Source: Cliona cf. orientalis
Taxonomy: Eukaryota; Porifera; Demospongiae; Clionaida; Clionaidae
Assembly: GCA_963930775.1 (NCBI GenBank)
Contig: OZ005689.1
Location: 18,003,775-18,067,774 of the forward strand
Direction of reading: 5' to 3'
DNA: 64,000 nt
The translations under genes and the position numbers were made by a program. Under the pieces are notes generated by a model that worked only from the letters and a program-made list of their open reading frames with translations, did no database searches and was not told where the DNA came from. Shown here piece by piece: positions 45,482 through 57,042 of the stretch (position 1 is its first letter; the number at the start of each line of letters is the position of its first letter).

Positions 45482-46129
45482 TGTATGATTAATATTAATG
45501 ATTGCGTAATTATTCTATCAGTTTGGCTTTTTAGTGGAGTAAATATACAAGACCACATAAGTGCTTAAGTGTAGTAGGTCACTTATGGGTCAGAGCAGAT
45601 GAGATAAATCCAAGAGGGAGTGATGAAGCCGTTATGAAACGTACCAGGATCAAGAACAGGTGCTCACTATGTACGTACGTACCATCCAGAACATTGCTAT
45701 GTAACGGAATGCGGCGCGTGCACAATCTGGCAGGCCGGCCAGTGCTGAGAGACTACACTGTGCTTGCGCGTGCACATGTGCAACCGCGTATGTAGGCGTT
45801 ACCATGCAACCAGCTAGCATAGCGTTGGCTGTTAATATCTGAGTCGATTCATCTCGCGTGCGTAGATTGAATTTACGATTACCAAACAATGGAAAAAGTG
45901 CCACTGAGTTTATTACAAGTGAATGCGTAAGTACACGCAGTCAACAGCTTTCCTGAGAACACACCGAAATGATGGTCCTTAGTGTCTGAGCTAGTTTTAG
46001 TATCTCATACGGAGGACGGAGGAAACCCACCGTTCATTGAAGGCGAGATCAATTTGAGACATACAGGTAAATTATTGAGATTATAATCAGTATGAATGAT
46101 AGATTTAAGTATGGGGATAAAAATTAATA
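45482..46129. other. No gene seen
   Basis: The segment near 45690-45800 is GC-richer with CpG-containing words and could be regulatory for the ORF starting at 46238. No firm motif. Confidence 0.3.
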
Positions 46130-46237
46130 TTGTCAGCTCCACCTCTGTATGTAGTATTATTGCGCATACGCTACTATTTTGGTGGCATTACAAATACATC
46201 CGATTGCAGCAGCAAAAGTGTTCGGATAAAGACGACG

Positions 46238-46921
46238 ATGGCTAGAAGTTTAAAGGAGATAGGAAGTGAACAGGAGCAGATTTTTGATCACGATCAAGAT
46301 TCTGAGTTTGATCACATGCTAGCAAGTGTACCAGAAAGTGTATTGGATAGCAGAAGGTACCATTGGCCCAATTTTAATGAAGAACTGTTGGTACACCATC
46401 ACCGCCATAAGTTTGTATACTCTTTTCGACTGCCAGTAATATCGCAATCTAGAGCATATTATGTAGCAACATTTGGTGAATCTTTACTGCTGATTCGGAT
46501 TGGCCTTGAAGCAAAAGTACTCCATCGGATTGGAGACTCCACAAGCATCCAAGTTAATGTTGTCAGTGGCAGCAATCCGTTTGACAGCTATCATAATACA
46601 GCCTTCCACTACTGTCATGTACCTCTACCAGTTAGGAGACAAGAATATAGGGAAATACACAGGAGAATAACTGAGGATAGAGTAGATTATGGCCAGCAAG
46701 TGCATGTAAGGGTGCACAGGAACTATTCACTTGAATTATCCACCCGCATTGGTTGCCATAGTGTCATTAGTGATATCATTGTGGTAATAAAGGTACAGAC
46801 ACCAAAGTTAGTTGGAGGAACCGAAGATCACATAATGTGGGACCACTCTGAATATAAAAGAAAAAAGAAATATGGATATGACAACTTCTTATATTACAAA
46901 AAAATGCTGAACAACAAGTAA
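46238..46921 (+). CDS. Orphan protein, 227 aa, function unknown
   Basis: The longest intact ATG-initiated frame in this part of the window. The upstream in-frame extension to 46130 begins on TTG and looks intronic. The first 35 residues are acidic (EIGSEQEQIF, DQDSEFDHM). The middle alternates short hydrophobic strands (VYSFRLPVI, YYVATFGESLLLIRIGL), suggesting a beta-rich fold. The C-terminus is basic (YKRKKKYGYDN). No signal peptide, membrane segment or metal-binding cluster is seen. It has no transposon motifs, so it may be a host gene or element cargo. I do not recognise it. Confidence 0.45.
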   Translation: MARSLKEIGSEQEQIFDHDQDSEFDHMLASVPESVLDSRRYHWPNFNEELLVHHHRHKFVYSFRLPVISQSRAYYVATFGESLLLIRIGLEAKVLHRIGDSTSIQVNVVSGSNPFDSYHNTAFHYCHVPLPVRRQEYREIHRRITEDRVDYGQQVHVRVHRNYSLELSTRIGCHSVISDIIVVIKVQTPKLVGGTEDHIMWDHSEYKRKKKYGYDNFLYYKKMLNNK

Positions 46922-47010
46922 CTGTCGTTACTGTGTGTAGCGATAATATTATTATTATGCTGACCACTTATAGTATGTAAACTGGAGATAGACATTAATT
47001 TTACTTGGCA

Positions 47011-47372
47011 GGAGGATATTGAGACATTTAATTACGTTTGGCAGGGGGTCGAGGCATTCAAACGTAAATTACGTTTGGCAGGGGGTCGAGGCATTTAAAC
47101 GTATATTACGTTTGGCAGGGGGGATCGAATCATTTAAACGTATATTACGTTTGGCAGGGGGGATCGAGGCATTTAAACGTAAGTTACATTTGGCAGGGTA
47201 GTCGAGACATTTAAACCTAATTATGTTTGGCAGGGGGATCGAGGCATTTAAAAGTATAATATTTGGCCGGGGGGGGGGGGGGTGAGGGGGTTTAGGCATT
47301 TAAACATAATACGTTTGGCAGGAGGGTGGAGGCATTTAAACATAATACATTTGGCATGTGGGTCGAGGCATT
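47011..47372. repeat. Minisatellite, about 38-bp unit, some nine copies
   Basis: Unit built on ACGTTTGGCAGGGGGTCGAGGCATTTAAACGTA split over the repeat boundary. Units vary in G-run length and drift toward the 3' end. There are no spacers between units. Confidence 0.9.
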
Positions 47373-47565
47373 TAAAACATTAATGTTAATTTTATTAAGA
47401 TAGTTGTATGTTTGTAAGGAGATTGACTAAGTTATGAGGGAGAGGGGCTTGGATCAAGGCAATGGCAGCTACAGTAACATAATGTATCCCCCTTAATAGG
47501 ATTGGAAGAAGTCACTAAATTCACTGGTACCGAAGGGCAGTGTGAGGCATTGTGCAGTGTTTTAA

Positions 47566-47983
47566 AGGCACTGTGTCACGATATAAGGGCCGCGCGTTAC
47601 TATTTTTAAAAACATTTGAAATCAACCGCAAAACGTGACGTTGATTCACGTCACGCGCGCGACCGCATGCCATGTACCACGCCCATAGCTATCGATCGAG
47701 CGAGCCTAGGGCACCTTATAATGGCAGCTAATCCTAAAAAGAAGGCTAAACATCAAAAGGAGAGTTAAACTAACCTTCTTGCTTCGTTTAGTATCATCGC
47801 GAAGTCGATTTCACCGAGGGACGCGGCCGATCGCTTAAACCAGCCGGCCAGGTACGGGCGCCCCGAGCAAGTGGCATGATCGCAACGTCACAAAACCGCA
47901 TCGCCCACGTTCTTGATTAAATATTGGGGATCCTCATCCGGCTTCCGTTACTAAAAATACGCTTATACCGTGACACAGTTCCT
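47566..47983. mobile_element. TTAA-flanked MITE (Kolobok- or piggyBac-like), 418 bp
   Basis: TTAA at 47562-47565 and 47984-47987. Inverted ends are AGGCACTGTGTCACG and CGTGACACAGTTCCT. TTAA target duplication with AGG/CCT ends suits Kolobok; piggyBac is possible. A tiny ATG frame near 47720 (MAANPKKKAKHQ) is basic and might be a leftover of an autonomous parent. Confidence 0.8.
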
Positions 47984-48026
47984 TTAAGGAAGGAAAATCC
48001 TAAGCTATTTGACCAAGCCAAGATAA

Positions 48027-49560
48027 TTGGAGGCTGCACTTTTCTCTGATGGATCAAAATCTGGATTTAAACCCCTGATTCTATTACCTGGAAGAACTTC
48101 ATGTTGTGGTAGAAAGGTTGTAATCAGGTTAGTTATTAGATGTAACATAATATTACTATGCATAATGCTGATTCATATAAATTATTTTGCAGAAATCGTC
48201 CATCTTTTCCTATTGCGTAGGGCAACTTAGTAGCTGCTTCATATGCTGGAGTGTGTTCAGATTGCAAGGCTGTTATACATCACAGCAGTTGGATGACCCA
48301 AACAGAGGATGAAAGGAAAGAACTTTGTTTTGATCGATCTCACAATATATTCAACAGAGCGTATTCGAGAGAAAGCTGGTGGACGAGATCACCCATCAGA
48401 TTGTGCATGCTGGCGCTACATTTGAGAGCCAAGCCATTGTTTACAACGAACGGTGAGAGTGATGAGATTTGATTGGTAATCTATGTAGATTATTTTCGTC
48501 GAGTTAGAAATATTCATAGTCTTAGTTGGAAGCTAAACGAAACACGGTTGGAGGATGGATGCTTTCTGTACCAACTCATTTGCTACCATCTGGAGACCGG
48601 TAGTCTATCAACACAATACTTGCATACAGAGACCGTGAAAGGAGCAATAAGAGATATTGAAGGTCTGTGTGAAATTGCCAATCACATGAGATCATTGGAT
48701 TCACCAAAATGGGTTCAACATCGATGTTCCACCAAAGGATGCACTTAGGTTTTGCAGTGATTGATGGAAATGAGAAGATCAACAGGTCCACATGTGCTGC
48801 CCCCAAATCTAAGGTGTCACTTCCACATCAGTATATATACATGACAAGTATGTGTACACGTTCTCCAGCTACTGGTGGAAAGCATCAAAGTACTGCGAGC
48901 ATCATATGGAAGAATTTTTCTCCTCTAATAGCCTTTCAAGATCTCATTCAACAAATGATCTGTTAGAAAAGTCTACGATTGGCGATGTTCCAGAAAATGA
49001 TGATTCCAATCTTTTGGTTGGATGTCGAAAAGCGAAAGGTGTCACACGCTTTTATGATTGTACTGCTGGTGTTTTGTCATTGGTGCATCCATGTGGGGTG
49101 ATAGTCAACACGTCCGAAATGTATACTTGCGAGTCTCCTACTCGTGTTTATCTCTTTTTGGTGATGAGCTTTGCACGTGGTAATGACATCGACCGACTTC
49201 ATTACCTTGGTTACGACAGGGCATGCGATTTACACCTTTTATCTCCAATTTGGAAGCAAAGGGAGCATTCTTTGCTAGATGGCTGAATACGAGGGTAAAG
49301 TTCTTGGTAGATCATTTTCATGTTGCGAAGCACACTGAACCTTGTTGCATGCCGCCAGACAATCCTATGTGTAAGTACCATCATCCGTCTTTGCCTCAAT
49401 TCAGTGAAATTCAGGGAGTCAACACAGAATGTGCTGAATAATCATTCAGATGGTTGAACAAACTAAAACACTCGTTGAAACATATGAAACAACATCAACC
49501 ACCGAAACATTCACATGGAGCGAGGTCTTCGTGAAAGGCAACTAATGTGACTACACTGCA
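48027..49560 (+). pseudogene. Decayed transposase-like gene of unassigned family
   Basis: Successive plus-strand frames read as one protein: a cysteine-containing segment (VQHRCSTKGCTEGF-like near 48710), then RKAKGVTRFYDCTAGVLSL, VHPCGVIVNTSEMYTCESP (about 49070-49135), DRLHYLGYDRACDLH, FARWLNTRVKFLVDHFHVAKHTE (about 49270-49330) and NTECAEQSFRWLNKLKHS (49420-49470). The CES-P, YDRAC and VDHFH-H motifs are typical of a large transposon-borne family in cnidarians and sponges. It may be distantly KDZ-like (YDxAC), but I cannot assign it. Several frameshifts and stops. Confidence 0.5.
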
Positions 49561-49675
49561 CTGTACTACACGCTGACTGACAATGACATCAATCAACATT
49601 AATTTTAACTCATAACTTTATAACATCATCTAACCTCAGCAATGTGCCGACACTCTGTAATTGACTTTAACAGCA

Positions 49676-50165
49676 CTATATTATACATGCATATGGAAAT
49701 TTGACATTGACATAATTGACAAAACCCAGCTTAAAATTGAAGTATAACTGACAGATAATTGATTTTGATAGCAATACAAGTGTATGGAAAGTTGACTTAA
49801 CAGACATAGTTGACATAATTGACAGGCCCCAGCTTAAAATTGAAGTATAATTGACAGATAATTGATTTTGATAACAATACAAGAGTATGGAAAGTTGACT
49901 TAATAGACATAGTTGACAGGCGTCAGCTTAAAATTGAAGTATAATCGACAGATAATTGACTTTGATAGCAAGTGGAAAGTTGACATAATATACATAGTTG
50001 ACATAATTCACAGGCCCCAGCTCGGAATTGAAGTATACACAATTATTGATTTTGATAGCAATTAGGGAAAATTGACATAGTTGACATAATTGACAGGCCC
50101 CAGCTTGAATACAAACTATGTAAATTATGATTCAATTCTGTAACTTTATAGTTGACAGTCAATAA
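49676..50165. repeat. Tandem array of about 80-102-bp units, five copies
   Basis: Units share GCTTAAAATTGAAGTATAA, GACAGATAATTGATTTTGAT and TTGACATAATTGACAGGCCC. Copies drift and shorten toward the right end. No coding sequence. Confidence 0.85.
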
Positions 50166-50179
50166 TAGATCAACTATAG

Positions 50180-50488
50180 TCAACTTATCCAATACTGCAC
50201 CCTACTGTTATGATGCTTTCTTTTAGCTGGTGGTGGTGTGGTATGCTCAGCCTGCGTAGGACACGGACACACGAGATCCTGGCACTCCGATGGGCAAAAT
50301 TCTCTGATCTTGTCATAAAGATACTGCCGGCACTCTAATGAGAGACGCGGTGGAGGAATGATGGGTGGAAGATCAGCTGTATCTGGCTTCCACTGATCGT
50401 CTCGTAGAAGATTCAGCGCTCTCTCTGGACTGGTGACAGAATCCTTCACTACGACTCCTAAAGCCAGGATACAATATAGCCTGTGCAC
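50180..50488 (-). other. C-terminal exon of an unrecognised protein, probably transposon-borne
   Basis: Minus-strand frame with no intact start, containing SPERALNLLRDDQW, LPPIIPPPRLSLEC and YLYDKIREFCPSECQDLVCP, then a basic end (PPAKRKHH). The Cys/Pro composition suggests a real C-terminal exon rather than chance. It is directly adjacent to the tandem array. Function unknown. Confidence 0.3.
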
Positions 50489-50540
50489 ATTACAATTACT
50501 GTTTCAATTTATATTTACTGGCCATGCTAATTTCCAAATG

Positions 50541-51220
50541 GAATGAACAGCACTAACTGTAGAGGGATTTGTTTACTCAGCCCAATGTTGCCAGAAACAT
50601 AATTGAACAAAATACTGGGCGGAACGAGGATTTAGCCAGCGATTTTTGTGGCTGTTTCCTAAACCTACCTTTGCCAAATTTGCAAGTTTGAAACCTGTGC
50701 CTGAAGAAATCAATGAAACCATAGGTAAACAGACTAAACTTTAAGTTATTTGATATTGATCATATATTAGTGAAACTGCTGACTGAAGTCTGGAAGGCTA
50801 GCAGAGGTGATAAACCAAACGTTCAGATGTGGATTATGCCTAATGACTGTGCTGCCTTTCAAACTAAGTTTGATAAGGTGCATGAGCAGCTGGAGAATCT
50901 CTGTGGGATGGATGATCTCCTCACAGGAGTTTTGAGCAAGTTGAAGGGCCAGATTCTAAGAGTAGCTGCTGTTCTCAAATTAATGTGCTTTTCAGTATGG
51001 ATTGTGATCATCCCCTTGATAAACAGTTGTCTAGTGCTTCCGTTGAAGCAGCTGTTAATTTTGTTGAGGTTTGCAATGAGCGTACGGCCGTTGCTGTACT
51101 TCTTGACAAGAAGAAATTTCGAATATATGGACACAAGCCTGGTGCACTTCGTGGGTTTAATGTTCTAAAGGAAGACAAGCTGGGAACATTGGAGCATGCA
51201 TTGTGCAGGTCGTGGTGCAA
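50541..51220 (+). pseudogene. DUF3987-like protein, C-terminal exons
   Basis: An exon near 50541-50725 encodes LSQRFLWLFPKP-type sequence (GRNE before it, PVPEEINETI after it) and ends at a donor-like GTAAAC. The next exon (from about 50765) encodes LLTEVWKASRGDK and VLSKLKGQILRVAAVLKL. After a one-base frameshift near 50980 it continues FSMDCDHPLDKQLSSASVEAA. The GxSQRFLWLFPxP and LxGQILRVAxVL motifs belong to the DUF3987 primase/helicase-like family. The ATPase core is missing. Confidence 0.55.
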
Positions 51221-51779
51221 AGAAGGTAAACATTTAATGAATCCGATAGACCTTACTATTAATACAAGTCATGTCATGCACTTACGTAGTTGTACAACTG
51301 GCCTCTTCCTGCCGATGACGATGCTGAAGATAGAGTGCAATTTGCAAGAAAGCTAGCGAGATACAAAGTATCCATTCCAGAACATGAAGCTGCCATAAAA
51401 GAAATTGATGTGCCTTGGTAAGCTTAATTGATGCTCTACTTTTATATACTCATGAGCTTATTTTCAAATATAGGCAAGTAAGGTTGAGGGTTTCTCCCAC
51501 TCACGTAAGTTTTATAAGGCAACAAAGTTAATCCATGCTAACTTACCTTACGTAATATATTTGATTTTGCTTAGCTATCTGTTCCAAATCTTTCACTATC
51601 AGAGTTGAAAATGTACTCCTATGCCATTCATGGTCACCATTAAATTTGTTCTATTACCAAAATTAATAATTATTAATAAACCAATTAAGTGATTCATACT
51701 AATAACCGGTTGTTTTTTTGTACGCTAACTTCCTTTCATTTGTATGGACATGTCGACATGCACATACCTTCAAGTGCTA
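51221..51779. other. No gene seen
   Basis: AT-rich sequence between the DUF3987-like remnant and the minisatellite. Confidence 0.5.
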
Positions 51780-52233
51780 TCTACGTGTGTTGGTAGAGGA
51801 TCCTCCAGACAGGCTTACCTTCAGGTGTACTTAATGTGTTGGTATATTATAGGATCCTCCGGACAAGTATACTTATGTTGGTACTGCTAGGATCCTCCGG
51901 ATGTGCACTTGCCTTCACCTGTATACATGTGTGCTGGTACGGGATCCTCCAGACATGGATGCATGCATGCGCTTGGATATATGTGTGCTGGTACAGGATC
52001 CTCCAGATGTGTGCTTACCTTCACGTGAAATGACTACATTGTATATGTTGGTACATGATCCTCCGGATGTGCATTTGCCTTCACGTGAAGTGACAATAAT
52101 AATATGTGTTGGTACGGGATCCTCCAGACATGCACTCACCTTTGCTGTTTTTATATAATTATAAGTATGTAAGGGGATGGTATAGGATCCTCTAGTGTAT
52201 TATATGGGTAGGAACATGTATAGGATCCTCCAG
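51780..52233. repeat. GGATCC-containing minisatellite, about 40-65-bp units, some nine copies
   Basis: Each unit has GTGTTGGTA, GGATCCTCCAGA or GGATCCTCCGGA and usually CTTACCTTCACGTG. Unit length is variable. The array continues for one partial unit at 55164-55200 on the other side of a hAT, showing that the transposon inserted into the array. Confidence 0.9.
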
Positions 52234-55163
52234 CAGTGGCGTATCTAAGGCAGGGCCAAGCAGGGCAGGGGCCCTGCCTAATATTCAAAGTACCCACCCA
52301 TTCCTCTGGCCAAAAACTAAGGAAAGAAGGGGTTAAAATTAAATGTGCCTATTCTCTATTTAATGCACATTATTAAGCACATGGTCAAGGACCCAATATA
52401 TGGCATCTGCACCGAGTCGCAAGCGATCCCAGACTCAGCTGACTTTATTTGATTGTCAAAGTAGCCGGGATAAAAGGAGCAAACTAGCTGATAAGCAGGA
52501 CTGTGACCAACACAATGAATCACTTGATCATGATGGTTGCAGTAGTTGGCAGGACATTTTCTCCTCATCAGATAATGAGCTATCTGGTACAGAGGAAGAC
52601 CGATGTCAAATTATTGATACTCCTCAGAGTAAGTATGATCAAGATAATACAATAAATATAGATAAACCATCTGGATCAACGATGATTATTATTAAGTCGT
52701 CTTCACCAAGTACATTGCACCCGTTCACACATTCAGCAACTGCAACACGTACTGATTTCCCATCAGATAATGCTCAAGGGCCTCTGCAGTCCCCTGTGCA
52801 GCCACGTATGAAGTTCCCATCTACAACTGTTGGTAACTAAAAGAGATCATTTAACTCAGATTGGTACAAGAATTACAAGTGGCTAGAATATTCTGTTCAG
52901 AAAGATGCAGCATTTTGCTATCCTTGCCGATTTTTTGCTACAACTACACGATCTGCTGATACGTTCACTCGCACTGGGTTTCGGGATTGGAAACATGCAA
53001 TTGGTCAGTCTGGAATGTTGTTAAAGCATGAACTATCTTGTAGTCATAAGCACTCTATGTTGTCGTGGTGTGAGTACACAAATAACACCAAATAGGGTAC
53101 CACAATAGCTGACAGACTTGACTCCACACGACGGCTTGAGATTGAAAGAAACAGGCATTACCTAAAAACAATAGCGGAAATCCTATTGCTTTGTAGTAGA
53201 CAAGATCTTGCTCTTAGAGGGCATCATGAATCACAGTCATCATCTGATAGAGGCAACGTTCTTGACATTCTCAAAATAGTTGCTAAACATGACAAAATAG
53301 TAGAAGGTAGGATGATGGTATCTGGTCCCCGAAATGCCACACACTTCTGCTGGCATACAAAATTCTATTTTAAAAATCCTTGGTGATATTGTTTGTCAGA
53401 AATACTGTGTGTAATGGTGTTATAGAGGCAGGAATGTTTTCTCCTTTGGTTGATGAAACGAAGGATTTAAGTAAGAAGGAATAAGTATCAATTGTACTCA
53501 GATATGTAGACAATAAGGGAATGCTTCATGAGCATTTCCTAACTTTTGTAGAAGCTGCTAGCCTTACAGCTGAGAGTTTGACGGAATATATACTTGATAT
53601 TCGTCTTGAATTTCACCTTGATCCCAACTGGATCATTTCTCAGGGCTACAATGGCGCTTCAGTCATGAGTGGACAGTGTTCAGGCGTTCAGCGGTGCATC
53701 CGAGATGTAGCTCCAAATGCTTTTTATGTACACTGTTATGCTCACACATTGAACTTGGTAGTAGTTGACAGCGTCAAGATGGTACCATATGCAACTGAAT
53801 TTTTTTCTTTACTAGAAATTTAATGTTTTTGTATCAACCACTATGGCCCATGCTGTTTTCATGCAGAAACAACAAGAACTCCATCCTGATAAGCAACCTA
53901 TACGATTGCAAAAGCTCTCTGATACTAGATGGGCATGTAGGTACGGAGCTGTGAATGCAATATGCAGGACATATGACTCACTCTTAGCCATGTTAGAGGA
54001 TATTGGGGATAGTTCTGACCACATGGAGGCTATTGAGGCTAAGGGTTTGTACTATCAAGTAGCAAATTTCTCCTTTATAGTTTACTTGGTGATGTTTGAC
54101 AGAATTCTTTCCTGTACTAAATGTCTTTCTGATCAGCTACAAAGTACACAAGTGGATCTAGCTCAGGCAGCAGATCTGGTTCTTGCAACTAAGTCTATTC
54201 TAGAAGAGTACCGTACCGATACTTTCTGGGAAAAAATAATTATTATGCTCATTCTCAGAAAATAGCTGAATTGCATAGTATTGAGATATCAATTCCAGCT
54301 AAAACAAGACACAGGAAACTTCCTAAACGTTATGAGGATGTTATGATTCTGGAAACCACAGGATCACGGCAGAGTCTGTCATGTAGTGACGATTACAAGA
54401 CAAGCATGTACTTTCCAGTACTTGATTCCTTTCTTTCTGAAATCTCAAGACGATTTGATGATAAAAACATTGATATAATGAGAGCAGTTCAAGCATGCAA
54501 TCCACTTTCTAAGAACTTTATATCCTTACCTGCTTTGTTGCCACTGGTTGAAGCGTATGACTTAGGTAAGGATACCATTGACATGGAAACTAAACTAGCG
54601 AAGAAGACACTGGAAAAGAAGAATATCCAGAGCATTAGTGATGTGTTTTTGGCCCTCATCCCACTTAAAGATGCCTTCCAGGAATTATTTCGACTAATCA
54701 GGATCTCACTGACAATAGCTGTGAACACTGCTCACTGTGAGAGATCTTCTTCGGCCCTAAAAAGGATAAAAACATACCTGCGTTCCACAATGAGTGAACA
54801 GAGACTAACTGATCTAGCCAATTGAATGGGAATTGTCAGACTTGATATCACTTGATGAAGTTATTGACATATTTCAAAGAGAAGAGAGAAGATCACAATA
54901 GAAGAATAATGTTGTCATAACCACTATTAATTTTTGTAATTCAAGTTTTTGGTCTGTTTTATCTATTTACAAATAAAATTTTGAAATGTGCTACTAGAAT
55001 ATACTGCCCAGAATGCACCAGAACTGCTCTCATGAGAGCTAATTTTTCAAAATTTTCCTGGGGGGCCATGCCCCCAGACCCCCTTAGTTTGGGTGTGCTA
55101 AAGCACACCTTGGTTGGGCCCCTTTGGGGTCCTACTAATATAAAGTCTTTTGATACGCCACTG
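52234..55163 (+). mobile_element. hAT transposon, 2,930 bp, inserted in the minisatellite
   Basis: Ends CAGTGGCGTATC (52234-52245) and GATACGCCACTG (55152-55163) are inverted repeats. TCCTCCAG flanks both sides (52226-52233 and 55164-55171), giving an apparent 8-bp duplication. The target word is part of the minisatellite unit, so the true duplication could be shorter. Confidence 0.9.
52400..54900 (+). pseudogene. hAT transposase with TTF-type zinc finger, broken by several stops
   Basis: ATG at 52400 opens MASAPSRKRSQTQLTLF. Domains in order: TTF finger (SFNSDWYKNYKWLEYS, FCYPCRFF, GFRDWKHAIGQ; 52855-53040); catalytic region with LVDETKDL (53450); YNGASVMSG (near 53650), where the expected Asp of YDGAS is Asn; DTRWACRYGAVNA (53925); and the dimerisation region CERSSSALKRIKTYLRS (54735-54790). 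In-frame stops lie near 52838, 53092, 53384 and 53480, with frame changes near 53820, 54265 and 54822. Together with the Asp to Asn change it is inactive. Closest relative in the window is the hAT at 24 kb. Confidence 0.88.
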
Positions 55164-55171
55164 TCCTCCAG

Positions 55172-56059
55172 ACATGTATTTGTACACAAACTGGCTTATT
55201 ATACATTATACCGGACTCATGTTGGGACACCTGTAGGCAACACTGGCCATCACTCGTATTGATATCCATTTTTGCCATGAGTGATCCTTATCCAATGACA
55301 GCACCTGCTCTATGATGTCATCTACCTTGATATAGGTCAAGGAGGTCAAGCTACCGTCATTGACGCTCAAGTTGTCAGGGGCAGACAGGTAGACTATTAT
55401 GCGCCACTTCCCTGTGACTAGATTTGGGAATTATCCCAAAGGGGTTTATTTGGACATCAGACTTGTGCAGCGGCAGTGGGCCAAGGAGCTAATGCTTGGT
55501 CATCTAACGTCGAAGATAGATTGTGCCAGTGGTTAGAAGGTGAGCACATTCACTATTATGTACTTACAGTTTTTTTTGACTTGCATGACTCATGGATTAC
55601 ATGGTCACACTCAACTATAATATTCTGCCTGCAGGTGATATAGCTGACTGTTGAATGATAATTCCCGTGGTCTTTCTCCTACCCCAATGCACGACTCCCA
55701 TGGCATCCTAGAGCAAGTGACTTTTGAATAACCACTAACACCCCCCCCCCATCTCAACAGGGTTGCAAGTTGATCATTAGCTCCATATACTGATATTGAT
55801 ACTGCAGCTTGTTGGCTGGTAATGTATGAGTGATAAGAGCTGTTCTATGTGTAGTCATAAATAGTAGAGGGGGGAGGAGGGATTAGAAACGCCAATCTAT
55901 CTATACATACATTGATTAAGGGCTCGACACAGTCACGTGATCACGTTCACGTTTGAGTATGGCAAGTGGTTTGTTGAGGTCTAAGCTTTCTTTCATTCTA
56001 ACAGATTCTACCTTCACCGGGGTTTCTGAAGGAAGCAAGTTGGCGCTAAAACAGAAGAT
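55172..56059. other. No gene seen
   Basis: One partial minisatellite unit, then unremarkable sequence with a short C tract near 55740. Confidence 0.5.
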
Positions 56060-56943
56060 CACGTCAAAAAGGTGTCTGAGGATGCGTATCTTGATCATTT
56101 TGATGAGTTTGCTGTTCAACTTGTGACAGCTCTTGAGTTGATTTTCGATGTTTGCCCAATGTCAGGCACTGCGAAAGCTGTAGCAGCCCAAAGAGAAAGG
56201 CTATGGAAGGTGTTTCACGAGAAAAGGACTGAGTTGCCTGAGATGTGGAAGCATTTTCTGCAAACAGTTGATAACAACCTTGACACACTGGTATACCTGA
56301 GAGTCAACCAGAAGCTTTTTGAAGAGGTAAATTTTGTGTGCAACCAAGGAAATCATCCTTTGCTATTCTTACTTATGATGAGGAGTGTATTGTTCGATAC
56401 GCATCAGGATATATTCCTTTTGTCGTGATAAAGAAGCATGAGAAAAATCTCTCAGAAGCCTCAGTGTCCATAATTGAATGTCTTGGAGGCATGGCAGTGA
56501 ATGGAGATGAATTGGATTTCCTACAATACACTAGGAGCTGGCTGGAGAAGGTAAATAGAGGTAGACTGTTTGAAGTCAACGATTTAGCTTATCAGCTTTT
56601 CAAAGAAATCGAAAAAAATCTCCAAGACAAACTTGTGAACCAGCTACAGCCATCATCAGCACTAGGAAATACTCTAAAGCAGAACTGATAGCATCCATTC
56701 TCTTGAACGACAATGTACAATTAATATTTTTACTGGAGCATGCTTTCCACAGATATACACGATCAAAAAACTGGTCAAGACTTGCTACGTGAGATCGTTG
56801 AACTTTGGCTAACAATAAGGGGATTTTCTGTTGCCCGTTGAATGAATGAAAATCCTACAAAAAGGTATTCCTCAAAATCTACTAAGAAAAGCAAGCCACT
56901 ACGAAAAGTACTTAAGAGTAAAGCTAAAAAGCCAAACACTTAA
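56060..56943 (+). pseudogene. C-terminal part of an unassigned transposon-borne protein
   Basis: Frames join as ELIFDVCPMSG and LWKVFHEKRTELPEMW, then (after a break near 56330) LTYDEECIVRYASGYIPF, ECLGGMAVNGDE and TRSWLEKVNRGRLFEVND. After further breaks near 56690 comes DLLREIVELWLTIRGFSVAR and a very basic end. EExxxRYxxGY followed by a Trp-rich helix and LWLTIRGFS is a family I know only as repeated uncharacterised proteins in sponges and cnidarians, probably of a DNA transposon. No catalytic motif can be assigned. Confidence 0.45.
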
Positions 56944-57042
56944 TGTACTCCATCATAACAATACTATTTGATGATCATGAAACTTCTTTTGTTTAGTGTA
57001 TGTACCTATTAAAATTAATGTTTAATGAGCTTCTTGTGCCTC

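Noticed and set aside
47011..47372. Direct repeats resembling a CRISPR array
   Set aside because: Repeats are head-to-tail with no unique spacers, vary in length and lie in a eukaryotic context; it is a minisatellite.
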